From contig CAKMRJ010005523.1 in NCBI GenBank assembly GCA_928212115.1, positions 138,594,759-138,658,758 on the forward strand: DNA of 64,000 nucleotides, written 5' to 3'. The notes beneath the pieces were generated by a model. The model saw only the letters and a program-made list of their open reading frames with translations, was not told where the DNA came from and did not search any database. Positions 22,584-32,035 of the stretch are shown here, one piece after another. This DNA is from Lactuca virosa. Taxonomy: Eukaryota > Streptophyta > Magnoliopsida > Asterales > Asteraceae. Made by a program: the position numbers and the translations under genes. Each line of letters starts with the position of its first letter. Position 1 is the first letter of the stretch.

Positions 22584-22595
22584 TGGTATCAGAGC
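22584..22595 (+). promoter_or_regulatory. Primer binding site of H
   Basis: TGGTATCAGAGC two bases after the LTR; initiator tRNA-Met type. Confidence 0.9.
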
Positions 22596-22779
22596 TTGGA
22601 TTGTATCAGTCATTTTTGTCAGATCTGGAGCATATTTGATCTTATTTTTGAAAAATTTCTGCGTTTTTGGATAGATCTCTGAAAATTAGGGGGGTTTGTT
22701 CTTCGTGTTTTTTGATAAAAAGGGGTTTTTGATCGAGTTTTGGAGCTTCAAAGTCGAAAAAACGCTGTTTTTGGTCGTA

Positions 22780-22970
22780 ACCAGCGAGGGGGTGGCGGCG
22801 TTTACGGTCAGCAGCTAGGGTTTCCGAGGTTTACGGTCCGGAGTTTGCGGTCCGAGTTTACGGCTCCGGAGTTTACGGCCGGAAACGGTTTACGGTCCGA
22901 GGCCTCGGAGTTTACGGCTCGCACATGTACGGCTCGGGTTTACGCTCAGCAACGTTTACGGCCTCGTCCT
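22780..22970 (+). repeat. Scattered GTTTACGG/C repeats in the H leader
   Basis: At least eight copies of TTTACGG or close variants in under 200 bp of non-coding leader, the same word that builds the LTR palindromes. Confidence 0.7.
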
Positions 22971-23071
22971 CGCATCCAAGCATCCTCGCATCGCTTCTCA
23001 GCCTCGCATAGGATCCGAAGTTCGCAGCAGCATCTTCCTTCGCATATTAAAAAAAGGGGAAACGGATTTGG

Positions 23072-23141
23072 GGGTGCCGGGGATCGAACCTGCGACCTCA
23101 AGTTCATCACCAACGCGCATTACCAACTCAGCTAGGCTGAC
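23072..23141 (-). other. tRNA-derived segment in the H leader (SINE-like remnant)
   Basis: On the minus strand TAGCTGAGTTGG (23134-23123) matches the tRNA A box/D arm, and 33 nt later GGTTCGATCC (23090-23081) is a perfect B box/T arm. Spacing is tRNA-like. The acceptor halves do not pair and T33 is missing in the anticodon loop, so this is a remnant, probably of a tRNA-derived SINE, not a working tRNA. Confidence 0.55.
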
Positions 23142-23277
23142 TGTTGATTCAAGCCTTCCGATTTTAATTGAAAAACACTCCCTGTCGCACCACTTTCGCA
23201 AATTTGTCACTTTTAACCCCAAAATTCAATTTCTTTTCATTTTAAATTCCAATTTCAACCAAAAATTTTAGTGTTTA

Positions 23278-23510
23278 ATTTTTGACTTTTTATTTTAAAA
23301 TTTTGACTTTGACTTTTAAAGTTTGACCTTTGACTTTAAACTTTGACTTTCTCGTTTAACTTTTAAATTTTCAAATTTAGCTTTTCGGTTTGATTTTTAA
23401 GTTTGACTTTTCAAGTTTGACTTTTTAAATTTGACTTTTAAGGTTGACTTTTGAGGTTTATAGTCAAAGGGCATTTTTTTTAGTTTGACTTTTAAGTTTG
23501 ATTTTGGCTT
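23278..23510 (+). repeat. TTTGACTTTT-rich low-complexity stretch
   Basis: About eleven TTGAC words in 230 bp, mostly as TTTGACTTTT, just before the gag remnant. Confidence 0.75.
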
Positions 23511-23516
23511 CTAGTT

Positions 23517-24559
23517 GTGCTTTTAATGGCTTTTGAGGTCTACGAAGACATGAAAGAGAGTCAGGATATGTTAAGACAAAAACTCAACATGTTCGATTAC
23601 ATTCCTGGAGAAACTCTGGAGACACAGCTGCAGCGATTCACAACTCTTACTACTGATATGAACATATCTGGGATCTTCTTGACTAAATCTGAGATAAACA
23701 AAAAGCTGTTGAATGCACTTCCAAAGTCGTGGGATATGAACGTGGCTGTCATCAAGAAGACAAAAGATCTCAATCGTCTTAGTCTTGCTGATATAATTGA
23801 AGAACTTGACGCTTTGAATTGTCGAAAAACAATGAGTTCCGCAAACCTTCCGGTCAATGAAGTTTCATGTTCTCAATCATGTGAGGTTTCATGTTCTCAA
23901 TCATGTGAAGCTACGATTAAACTTCTTCGTGAACATAATGATTTGCTAAAAAGGGAAGTTGAGGACCTGAGATATGAAGGTTATCAACTCAGGAAAGGAC
24001 AGAAACCCCTAAAGGCCCAGTTAGAAACAAAAATAAAGGACTTTAGGAAGCTTCAGGAAGAATTCAGCAACAAGTGTGAAATTATGACTATATTAAGAGA
24101 CAACTTGATGCTGTAACCGAAGAACTTGACGCTTTGAAAATTAAGTGTGGAAAAACAGATGTTAGTTTCAAAAATTATACTGCGTCAAGTAAGACAGTCG
24201 AGTCCTTATTTGAAACCCAATTAAAATTCAAAGATAATCAAAACAAGGGTCTAGGGTATGATTGTGTTCCTCCACCTTTCAATCATAACTACACATCCAT
24301 CCCTACGACACAGGAAGAAATTGACAGGGAGGCACATCTTCAATATGGAAAACCAGCTGGATTTGTGTCAGGAGGTATTCAGGTTGAAAATTCTAATGCT
24401 TCTACTTCATGTGCAGGTAAAGTAGCAGAAGATGAGAACAAGGAGATAACCATTGGACAAACCAACATCTCCTTGAGCTCTGAATCTGTTGCTTCGAACT
24501 CAGCTGCTTCTGATCAACCTGTTGTTGAGAAATACAGGCCACCAATTCCAGTGAAATAG
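23517..24559 (+). pseudogene. Copia-type gag of H
   Basis: 23517-24116 encodes the UBN2-type gag core of Ty1/copia elements: EDMKESQDMLRQKLNMFDYI, ETLETQLQRFTTLTTDM, NKKLLNALPKSWD. A duplicated EVSCSQSC motif and a charged coiled-coil-like tail (LLREHNDLLKREVEDLRYE) follow. It stops at 24114, shifts frame, and continues 24134-24559 (GYDCVPPPFNHNYTSIPT). The first ~80 residues normal for this family are missing upstream, where the sequence is low-complexity. Gag forms the particle shell; this copy is truncated and frameshifted. Confidence 0.8.
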
Positions 24560-24643
24560 AGTGCCTGTTGTAATTGTGCTTGTGGGAAAAATAAGAGACA
24601 AGGCAAGGATACGCCACCAGGGGCAGGAAGAAACAATTTCCCA

Positions 24644-25183
24644 GTGAAGAAAAATACTTTTTTTCACTGTGGAACACCTGGACACATTGCCAGAAATTGT
24701 CCTAATCGTGCATATGTTCCCTACTATGCACAAGGCTGGCAGAACGCGCCAAGAGGGAGATACTTCAAAAGAAACCCCTCAAGGTCACGTTCAGACCATG
24801 ATGACTGGAACACGGAGAAGGCCAAGAATCAAACCCACAAGGCCAAGAATCTGAATCCCAATGGCAAGAAGGGAATGTCGGCCAAGAAGCCCAATCCAAG
24901 AGATGCTCCAATAAAACAAAGACCGGTTAGGTCAAAGTCATCTCAACGGCCGACATCAAGATCAAAAGAAAGTACTGAGCCACCCATCAGATCGAAAAAG
25001 AAATGGGTTAAACCCAACTACAAATGGGTTCCAAAGGCTCACTCTCCCAAATCTTCTAACGATTCTAATATTTATTCATCTTCTGTTTGTGATAAACAGG
25101 ATATGTCATGGGAGAGAGTACCGTGCGTTAATGACAAAGGTCGACCCAGTTTTAAAATGGACTGGGTTCCAAAGACCAACTGA
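24644..25183 (+). pseudogene. Zinc-knuckle and basic tail of H gag
   Basis: Begins with a CCHC knuckle whose first cysteine is replaced by phenylalanine (TFFHCGTPGHIARNCPN). A Lys/Arg/Ser-rich nucleic-acid-binding type tail follows (RSKSSQRPTSRSKEST, KKKWVKPNYKWVPKAHSPKS). Separated from 24134-24559 by a TAG stop at 24557-24559. Confidence 0.8.
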
Positions 25184-25192
25184 TCCCACTCT

Positions 25193-25447
25193 GTGTCGGA
25201 GCAGCTATGGAGGCATATCATCAGACTTCGGTTTGTTGGTAATGGCTGTTCCAGGCACATGATAGGGGATATATCTCAACTGTACAACATTCATAACTTT
25301 GTTTGGGAGTATGTGTCCTTTGCGGGAAAGGAAGAAAAGAAGAGATCACAAACGGGGTTAGTGCTTAATGACATGAAGAATTTTTGGATCTGTTCTGAGA
25401 TTACGCGTGCTGTTCTCAAACCTTCTGGATGCAAATTCAATCGGTGA
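25193..25447 (+). pseudogene. Protease start of H with lost active site
   Basis: The translation FVGNGCSRHMIGDISQLYNI aligns with the copia protease start, where the family has Asp-Ser-Gly before Cys-Ser-Arg-His-Met. Here the aspartate is glycine and the serine is asparagine, so catalysis is impossible. The frame ends at 25447 and no integrase follows. Confidence 0.8.
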
Positions 25448-27487
25448 ATTACGGTTTGAGTTTTCTTCTCGATACTCCTGGGTTTTTTTTCTTAAGCTGA
25501 TTCACTTTAAAGACTAATTTTTGTTTTAGGATAGTTTAAATTTGTGCATTTACTTTCGTTTCTCTCCTATGCACAAATTTAGGGGGAGAAATAACAACAA
25601 AACAAAAATTAGAAAATTAAAAAAAAACATTAGAAAAATCAGAAAATCAAAAATATGTTGTTAATGGAATGTGCTTGCAGGAGATGTTTTGGGAAGTGAT
25701 ATAATCGTGTGATAACAGGCAATCTGAATCTGTGTAAGGGACTGAATCTGAATTGTCTACGCTCTGTGTTCGATGCGCTGGTAGGCACGAAAGATTCTAA
25801 ATGGACTTGACTAGGCAGAATTGAACTTAAGGAATTCAAAGACTTGAAAAATCTTGACCTAGTTAAATCTGTTTAGCCTGACAATACGACGCTCGGATAG
25901 GTTGAGCAGGGAGATATACATGATAATCCACCGGTCACATTAAAGTAATCTGTATTTAGAACTGTGGTTTAACTCTTCCTCGATGTATGGATTTTGTCCT
26001 TAATTCCGATATTGATGGGGCGACTGGGGAATTCCGATAAAGTAGGTCTGTAGAAAGTTATTTTCTTTCTTTCTTTCTGTTAGTCATATGTTGCCTCCTC
26101 TGCGTGATTGAAATACATCTGACCTGGACTGCAACATATGCAATTCTATTTCTCTGCATCTTCTATCTATGCAATTCTTCCTATCTGTTAGTCATATGTT
26201 GTCTCCTTTGCGTGATTGAAATACATCCGACCAGGTACACAGCATATGCACCATTCTACTTCTCAATCCCTTTAAATCTGGTTAGTCATATGTTTCACCC
26301 TCTGCGTGATCGGAAGATCTGACCTGGGTGTACAGCATATGCATTCTAAATCTGACTTCTCTCATAATAATTGTCTGCTCACCTAAAGTAAGGAGTACTT
26401 TGGAAGTTCCTGATTATTGGGGTATGTCAGGAAGCGGGAAACACGTTCTAGTACATTTAAAATTGAACAATCACTAGGTTGTCTGTAGATCTCGCTGCTC
26501 AATTTAGGTGGACAACAATATCTTTGGTCGTCGTCAGCTGAATGGTCCATAAGGAATATTATCTAGGAACTTAGGATCACATTGTCTTGTCACTTATAGT
26601 ATGTCCTAATTTTGTCACAATCTCTCGTGTTTAAGTGGACCACAATACCGGCGATCGACCAGACTAAGACGTGATAAACGGATAAAGGCTGTCTAAAAAA
26701 CTTTGATCCCAAATCACTCTTAAAGTTAGCTATTATTTTTGTTTTTGTTAAATTTGTTCATAGTTTTCTTCTAATTTAAATATTAGGGGAGAATTAAAAA
26801 TTTCAAAAATCAAACAAAAATCAGAAAATTAAAAATCCAAAAATAGTGTTATTTCTGTTTTATTTCTTGTTCAAGAAAATCAAACATCCAAAAATATTTT
26901 TTGTTTTCTTTTAGTTTTGTTTGTGTGCTAAGTTTTCTTTTAGTTTTGTTTTGTCTTGAAAAGTGAATTCAGGTGAAGATGAAACTCATGGAGTTTGTGT
27001 CGAAGATTTCTGAGCCAAGGATCCGTGATCATAGAAGAATTCTCATTCGAAGAAGCAAGAAATGAAGATTATTCTTTCGACATTCAATCTTTCAACCCCA
27101 GAAGCAAGGTGAAGCTGAAATTGAAGATTATGTGACGGATTACATTGAAGCCTCCTCAATCAGTCTGCTGCTATCTTGAACCTGCTGAAGTGATCCAAAA
27201 GATTAGTTCTCTCTGATATTCTCTCTGAAGATTCTCAAGCTGAAAGCGCTATCTTTCAAGAATCAGTACAAGAAGCCTCCTCACCCAATGCACGTTCAAT
27301 GTTAAATTTTGAAGATATGCCCAACTGCTCCAGATGAAGTCATTCATTGAAGATTCATCAAGTTCATCTTGAAGCTGTGAAGAATTTGAAGATTAATGCT
27401 GAAGCCAAGCTCCCAATGAAGATTAGCAAGAAGAGCCAGCTACTTTTTAGGGGGAGCTTGTTGGGTCAATTAAGAAAAGAAAGCTAT
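25448..27487 (+). other. Non-coding 3' half of H
   Basis: A/T-rich. Contains a threefold degenerate repeat (26079-26345), and AAAAATCAGAAAATTAAAAA-like words near 25600 and 26800. No pol domain in any frame. Confidence 0.75.
26079..26345 (+). repeat. Degenerate ~100-bp tandem repeat, three copies
   Basis: Units beginning GTTAGTCATATGTT at 26079, 26187 and 26281. Each includes TCTGCGTGAT (or TTTGCGTGAT) about 25 bases later and ends CAGCATATGCA or CAACATATGCA. Confidence 0.8.
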
Positions 27488-27500
27488 AAACCAAGGGGGA
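27488..27500 (+). promoter_or_regulatory. Polypurine tract of H
   Basis: AAACCAAGGGGGA ending three bases before the 3' LTR at 27504. Confidence 0.75.
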
Positions 27501-27503
27501 GAT

Positions 27504-27971
27504 TGTTGGGTCAAAAATATGGTTTATACTTTGCTTTTCTAGGAAAATGTATTTTTATGTCTAGGACCGTAAACAGCTCAGTGTTTACGGTCATATATGT
27601 GTTTACGGCCAGGTAGTGTTTACGGCTGTAAACAGGTTTACGACCGTAAACCCTGTTTACGACCCAATGGGTGTTTACGACCGTAAACCCATTTACGGCC
27701 CATGTTTCTCATGTATATATATAGGGGTGAGGGTGTGAGGAACAGATTGATGAACAGAGAAGGAGTGTACGGAATAGAGAGAAGAGAGGAGTTTTAGTGT
27801 GTGTAAGTGTGTGAATCTTGTGTATCCGGATCTTCATTCATATCAATACATACAAGATTCATATTATTCTTCTTCTCCTTCTCTTCTATTTGATCTCACA
27901 TCATCCAATTAATTGGGATTCGGCCCCATCAAACGGATCTGGTTGATACACAAGTAGATTAGGACCTTACA
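27504..27971 (+). repeat. 3' LTR of element H
   Basis: 468 bp, nearly identical to the 5' LTR apart from palindrome-array indels; followed by the GACCA duplication. Confidence 0.92.
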
Positions 27972-28358
27972 GACCACGAGGCGGCTCGTGGCATAATCGC
28001 AAGACTATGGATGACACATATCACCTTTATTGATTATGATATATGAATGTTATGTATGGCTCACGGGTATGTATGACATGTATGGATCGTTTGACATGTA
28101 TGGTATGTGGTATTTGGGGAACTCACTAAGCTTTATGCTTAGAGTTTTCAGTATATGTTTCAGGTACTCCATTTTTCAAATGAAAGAGCTCGGGACGGTC
28201 GCAGGGCATACACCCGTGTTTTCCGCAATATGTGATCTTTAGGATTGGACTCTGATAATTGTTTTATTTGAAATGTTTCTAATGTTTAGAACAAAGTTAC
28301 AATAGTGTTTTGATTATAAAAAAAATAAATTTTTACCTTGGATTTTTGGGCTGTTCCA

Positions 28359-28440
28359 TCTGATTTTGTCTAATGATGAACAGAAATATGAACTGATTAT
28401 TGCTCATTTAAAGAGAATGCTTATTTTCTATATTCATGAA
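28359..28440. other. 82-bp unassigned spacer between elements C and A
   Basis: The plus frame is open throughout (SNDEQKYELIIAHLKRMLI). I do not recognise it. It is the only sequence between two LTRs here. Confidence 0.4.
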
Positions 28441-30962
28441 TGTAACATTCCATTTAAAATAGAATAATTAAAATAATAAACCCGGAACCCCGAGAATTTT
28501 ACCATTATTCTATGTTATTATTGTCCCAAAATCAAATAACAATTAGTGGGGTGTTGGTTTTGGGGTGCCAAATGATATACTTTTAATTTTCGAGGATTAA
28601 AGAGTAAATATCGGACTTATTCTGAGAAGGATTCTTGAAGCCAGGGTAGAAATGGTAATTTATGGATCTTATTTGAGAATAATTGTAGAGGAAGGGTTGT
28701 TTTGTAACTGTTGGTCTTATATTGAAAGGATTTTATGGAGTCAAGGGCCAAATGGTAATTCTTGGACTTAAATTGAAAGAATAGGGATAAGGAGGGACCA
28801 AAAGTGTTATTATGAAATGAAGTTTATGGGACCAGGGTATATAAACCCGTCATCCACTAAACCCTAACCCTAAGTTGATTGCAGCCGTCACCCTCCCTTA
28901 TTGTCTCCTGTTTGCGGCCACCATACTCATCTTGTCCGTTCTCCAACCACCGTTGAAGCCTTGCTGTTGACGACGAGGACTCCCCGACGTGCATGTGTTG
29001 TTGCCGCCGCTATGCCCCATCGTCAAAGACTTTCAGCTGCCGTCCCCTTAACTGTTGAAGCCGGAGAACCACCATTAGGGCATCGTCAGTCGGGACGTCG
29101 TCGTCCAGCCGTCGCTACTATTGCTTACGAATCGCTATACACCGGAGACCATGTGAAGAGTGTTGAGCCGGTGTTGTGGCCATGGAAGGGACCGATCGGA
29201 CCTGCCGCTGTTGGATTGACGTGGTCGTCGCCACCACAAGGTCGTCCCACGATGACCTGTATTCTTCGTCGCCGCTTACCGCCATTGTTAAGTGCGGTGT
29301 GGGTAATGTGTGTGCTTCAGTCGTGTCTCGCAAGCTTGTGGGTGTCTCGGTTGCTGCTGCCAGAAAAACCCAAGAAAAACCACGGCCATGGTGGCTGCCT
29401 CCTCAAAGACAGCCATGGTAGGGTGTGTATGTTGTTGTATGGTGTTATTTTCGTGTGTATGCATGTGTTCATTATAGTGAAGCGGTGTTGGGTGTTTATT
29501 TGGCCGGAGAAAGCCACCACCACCACAAGGGTGGCTGTGTGTGTGTATTATTTTATGAGTGTGTGTGTGTGTGTGTTTAATTTAGATATTATTGTAAATT
29601 GTATTGTAATCCGTATCGGAATAATGAAAAAGAAAAGTCTAAACCACCACCGTAAGGTGGTGGCTGCCGCCACCAGCCGTCGTGTTAGGTGGCGGTGTGC
29701 TTTGTTTGTGTTTTGGACTCATTTGGGATGCTTGGACAGAATGGGCCCAAAGAAACCCTAATGGGCCCAATGAAGCCCAAATTGACCTAAAAGCCCAACC
29801 AATTGTCTAATGGGCTAGCATTGGGTTGGAAATCCTAATTAGGGTTTGGAAAACCCTAATGCAATGAAACCCTAATTTTGGGGATTGATCAGGACCCGCA
29901 TCGGAATTAATTAATAAACTTAAAATATTAAATTATAATCATCGGAAAATTAACCTAGGGCAATATTGGACTTAATGGATTAAGTCCTTAATGGGTTAAG
30001 TAGGAACACTTAACCCTAATCGTCATTTCATGTGAAAACCCTAATTTCACTTGGGCCTTGAGCTGGGCCTTTATGATTATGTGATATTGGGCCATGGGAA
30101 TCGGATTGGAATAATTGGATGGGCCTTAAGGAAAGACCATGTAGAGGTTTGGGCCCAATTTGGATAATTGGGCCATATGTTGGGCTTTGGCCCATTATTT
30201 GACTTAGGGCTTTCGTAGTGTGAGTTGGACTTTAGGCTTGGAACCCAATTATTAATTGGGTATTGTTTGATGTTGACAGTTCGGGAATCTGTCAACCAGC
30301 AGGTAGAGTGTTATCGGCGGGACTTCAGCAGTGTCAGGTGAGTTATCCTCACTATACTAAGGGGTCTAAGGCACCAAGGCCAGCCCATTGGATTGATCTC
30401 CTAGTAGTTGTTTTGATAGTATGTGTTAGATATGCATGTTATTGGTATGTGCATTTATCTATTACATGTCGACATGTTATGTGGGATGGGTTGAGGTTGT
30501 ACTGCTCTGTGCGGTAGCCAACAAACCCTAGGAGCATTCCAAATACAAGTTGTGGGCCCGGTAGTCAATCCAGACTCGTACTGTGGGCTCGGTGGCAATA
30601 AAGATGTGAGCTGTGGGCCCGGTAGGCAATCCAGACTCACACTGTGGGCCCAAGGGTATTCCAGTCTGTAAAGATGTGGACCCGTTACGTGTTGTTATTT
30701 GTACATGTGTTATTGGACTGTATGGGTATCGGTATCTTGGGGGTAACTTACTAAGCTTTGTGCTTACGTTTTCAGTTTATTGTTTCAAGTGCTTCAGATG
30801 ACTTGGCAAGGCGAAGGCGTGACCGTACACATCCTCGTGTTTTGGTCTTATGGTTTCTGGGATACTCTGATATTAAACTATTTTGAAAACATTTTATAAT
30901 AACTAATGGCTTTTGGATGTTTGAAAAAGTTTTAAATTGGCTTGATTTTTATGGGTGTTACA
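28441..30962 (+). repeat. 5' LTR of element A
   Basis: 2522 bp, TGTAACATTC to GTGTTACA. TATA box GTATATAAACCC at about 28838. A GC-rich block with an unusually long open frame lies at 28890-29760. Donor CAG/GTGAGT with GT at 30338, branch-like CTTACTAAGC 30747-30756, acceptor TTTTCAG ending 30775. A repeat cassette based on TGTGGGCCCGGTAG...CAATCCAGACTC is at 30545-30665. Longer than the other LTRs by roughly the size of the GC-rich block. Confidence 0.85.
28901..29761 (+). other. 286-codon open frame inside LTR of A (function unknown)
   Basis: Starts ~60 bp downstream of the TATA box and runs through Arg/Pro/Ala-rich then Val/Cys-rich sequence with no domain I recognise. The first half is GC-rich, the second contains a GT microsatellite (29539-29577). 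A perfect 8-bp stem CCACCACC/GGTGGTGG with loop GTAA is at 29644-29663. More likely fortuitous or captured sequence than a gene. Confidence 0.25.
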
Positions 30963-30965
30963 AGT

Positions 30966-30978
30966 TCGTATCAGAGCC
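30966..30978 (+). promoter_or_regulatory. Primer binding site of A (one mismatch)
   Basis: TCGTATCAGAGCC three bases after the LTR. The usual second base G is C. Confidence 0.75.
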
Positions 30979-31630
30979 TTGGTTTGAGTGAATTGGAGGA
31001 AAACTTTTGTGAATCCAGTCTCAAACTAAGGAATGGTTTTCAAGTTGATTTTCAGAAAGGTTTTCAAAATGATTTTCAAAAAGGTTTTCAAAATATCAAA
31101 GGAGGATTCAGGGTGAACGATTAGTCGGAGCCAGTAAGTAAACCCCAAAATACCATACAGTTATTGATATTGTGATATGTTAGAACAACATGCTAGTACT
31201 AGGCTAAGGATCTTCAGGATTTGCATGATAGAATTGCCTGATTATATGATGCCTGATAGCCTAGGGTTTTCTTTTTATGAAATTGACATCATTACTGTAG
31301 TTGCTTAGTGTATGCATCACGGCCGTACATAATTAAGATCTTATAGCCTGAGAATGTTTGGTTTGGCCTTATTTCCTGTTGTTGTTTGATGGAGGGCTTA
31401 GGGTAGGATCAGGTATTCGAAAGTCTATAGGGTCCAGTGTTATGTATGGTTAGCATACACTAGTGTTGCAGGGTTGGTGGAAGTTTCATGGGTGGATCGT
31501 GGGAGGCCGGGAGGCCAATTATGAGGTAGATTAGCATTCCTCTAGGAGTGAGGATTGAGCGCTCTCTATGTCTATGTATTCAGTTAGGGTGTTGTGGTGA
31601 TACTTGAGACAAATATGGGTAGGTGTGGAA

Positions 31631-31652
31631 GGTAGTATGGGCCCGTACTACT
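31631..31652 (+). promoter_or_regulatory. Leader hairpin of A with GGGCCC loop
   Basis: GTAGTA (31632-31637), loop TGGGCCCG, TACTAC (31646-31651). It is followed by TGAAAGCACATGACCC, shared with D and B. It precedes the gag start by about 100 nt. Confidence 0.7.
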
Positions 31653-31730
31653 GAAAGCACATGACCCATACGCGTAGCAAGGAAGTCACAACCCCTAGGG
31701 TTTGGTTGGGAGTTGGTTCCCTGTTAGCAT

Positions 31731-32035
31731 ATGGGTTATCCGAGATCTTTATGGTGTATTACCATAATGGTGGATCCGAGATGTCGTGAGACCGGATCCA
31801 GGTTAGGATCGGGAGCTGGCAGCCAGTTTAGGCCAGTATTGTCAGAGGATCGTGTCAGTGAGATCATCCGGGAGGAGGTGATCGAGATTGTCCAGGAGCA
31901 GTTTCCGGAGATGTTTTGGTCTATCAAGACCGCCATGGATAAGTATTTCGATTAGCGATATGCAGCCATTGCCGAGATGCTTTCCACGACAGCTACAACA
32001 GCTGTAACGGCGACAGGGGGAGGAGCTGGTTGAGT
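31731..32035 (+). pseudogene. Gag N-terminal fragment of A
   Basis: The frame gives VSEIIREEVIEIVQEQFPEM, FWSIKTAMDKYFD, stop, then RYAAIAEMLSTTATTAVTA. This matches the N-terminus of E gag (EIPEMFGSIKTTLIETFDERY). The capsid core and everything after are missing. Confidence 0.7.

Larger units (their letters stand above)
22101..27971 (+). mobile_element. Gag-only Ty1/copia element H (non-autonomous)
   Basis: LTRs 22101-22581 and 27504-27971 start TGTTGGGTCA and end CCTTACA, with a perfect target duplication GACCA at 22096-22100 and 27972-27976. It contains a primer site, gag pieces and the start of a protease, but no integrase, RT or RNase H. From 25448 to 27487 it is non-coding. This matches the published idea of gag-retaining non-autonomous LTR elements. 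Gag itself is also broken here. Confidence 0.92.
9500..28358 (+). mobile_element. 5'-truncated chromovirus-like element C, host to nested elements D and H
   Basis: Pieces of C: gag zinc-knuckle region 9500-9871, degenerate protease start to 10049, non-coding interior 18316-20398, polypurine tract, and a 3' LTR 20419-22100 plus 27972-28358. Continuity across D and H is shown by their perfect target duplications. The 5' part is absent: at about 9499 C abuts fragment G without a 5' LTR. The interior between 18316 and 20400 has no recognisable pol domain. Confidence 0.7.
20419..28358 (+). repeat. 3' LTR of element C, split by element H
   Basis: LTR body is 20419-22100 plus 27972-28358 (the copies of GACCA are the H target duplication). 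Starts TGTAACATCC; the likely end is CTGTTCCA, one change from the usual CTGTTACA. TATA-like CTATTTAAA near 20610. ACTCG-N-CGAGT-type dyads lie at 20480-20580 and 21357-21450. Candidate intron: donor GAG/GTGAGT with GT at 21810, CTCACTAAGC 28122-28131, acceptor TTTCAG ending 28163. Repeats built on GAAGACC...GGCTCCTGGC sit at 21880-22100. Confidence 0.75.

Noticed and set aside
23072..23141. Functional tRNA gene on the minus strand
   Set aside because: Acceptor arms do not pair, T stem has mismatches and the anticodon loop lacks T33.
28856..28876. Telomere-like CCCTAA units in the LTR of A (also near 34466 and other LTRs)
   Set aside because: Only two to three units and present at the same place in several LTRs; they are part of the conserved start region after the TATA box.
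29539..29577. GT microsatellite as a notable feature
   Set aside because: Ordinary dinucleotide run with no associated structure.
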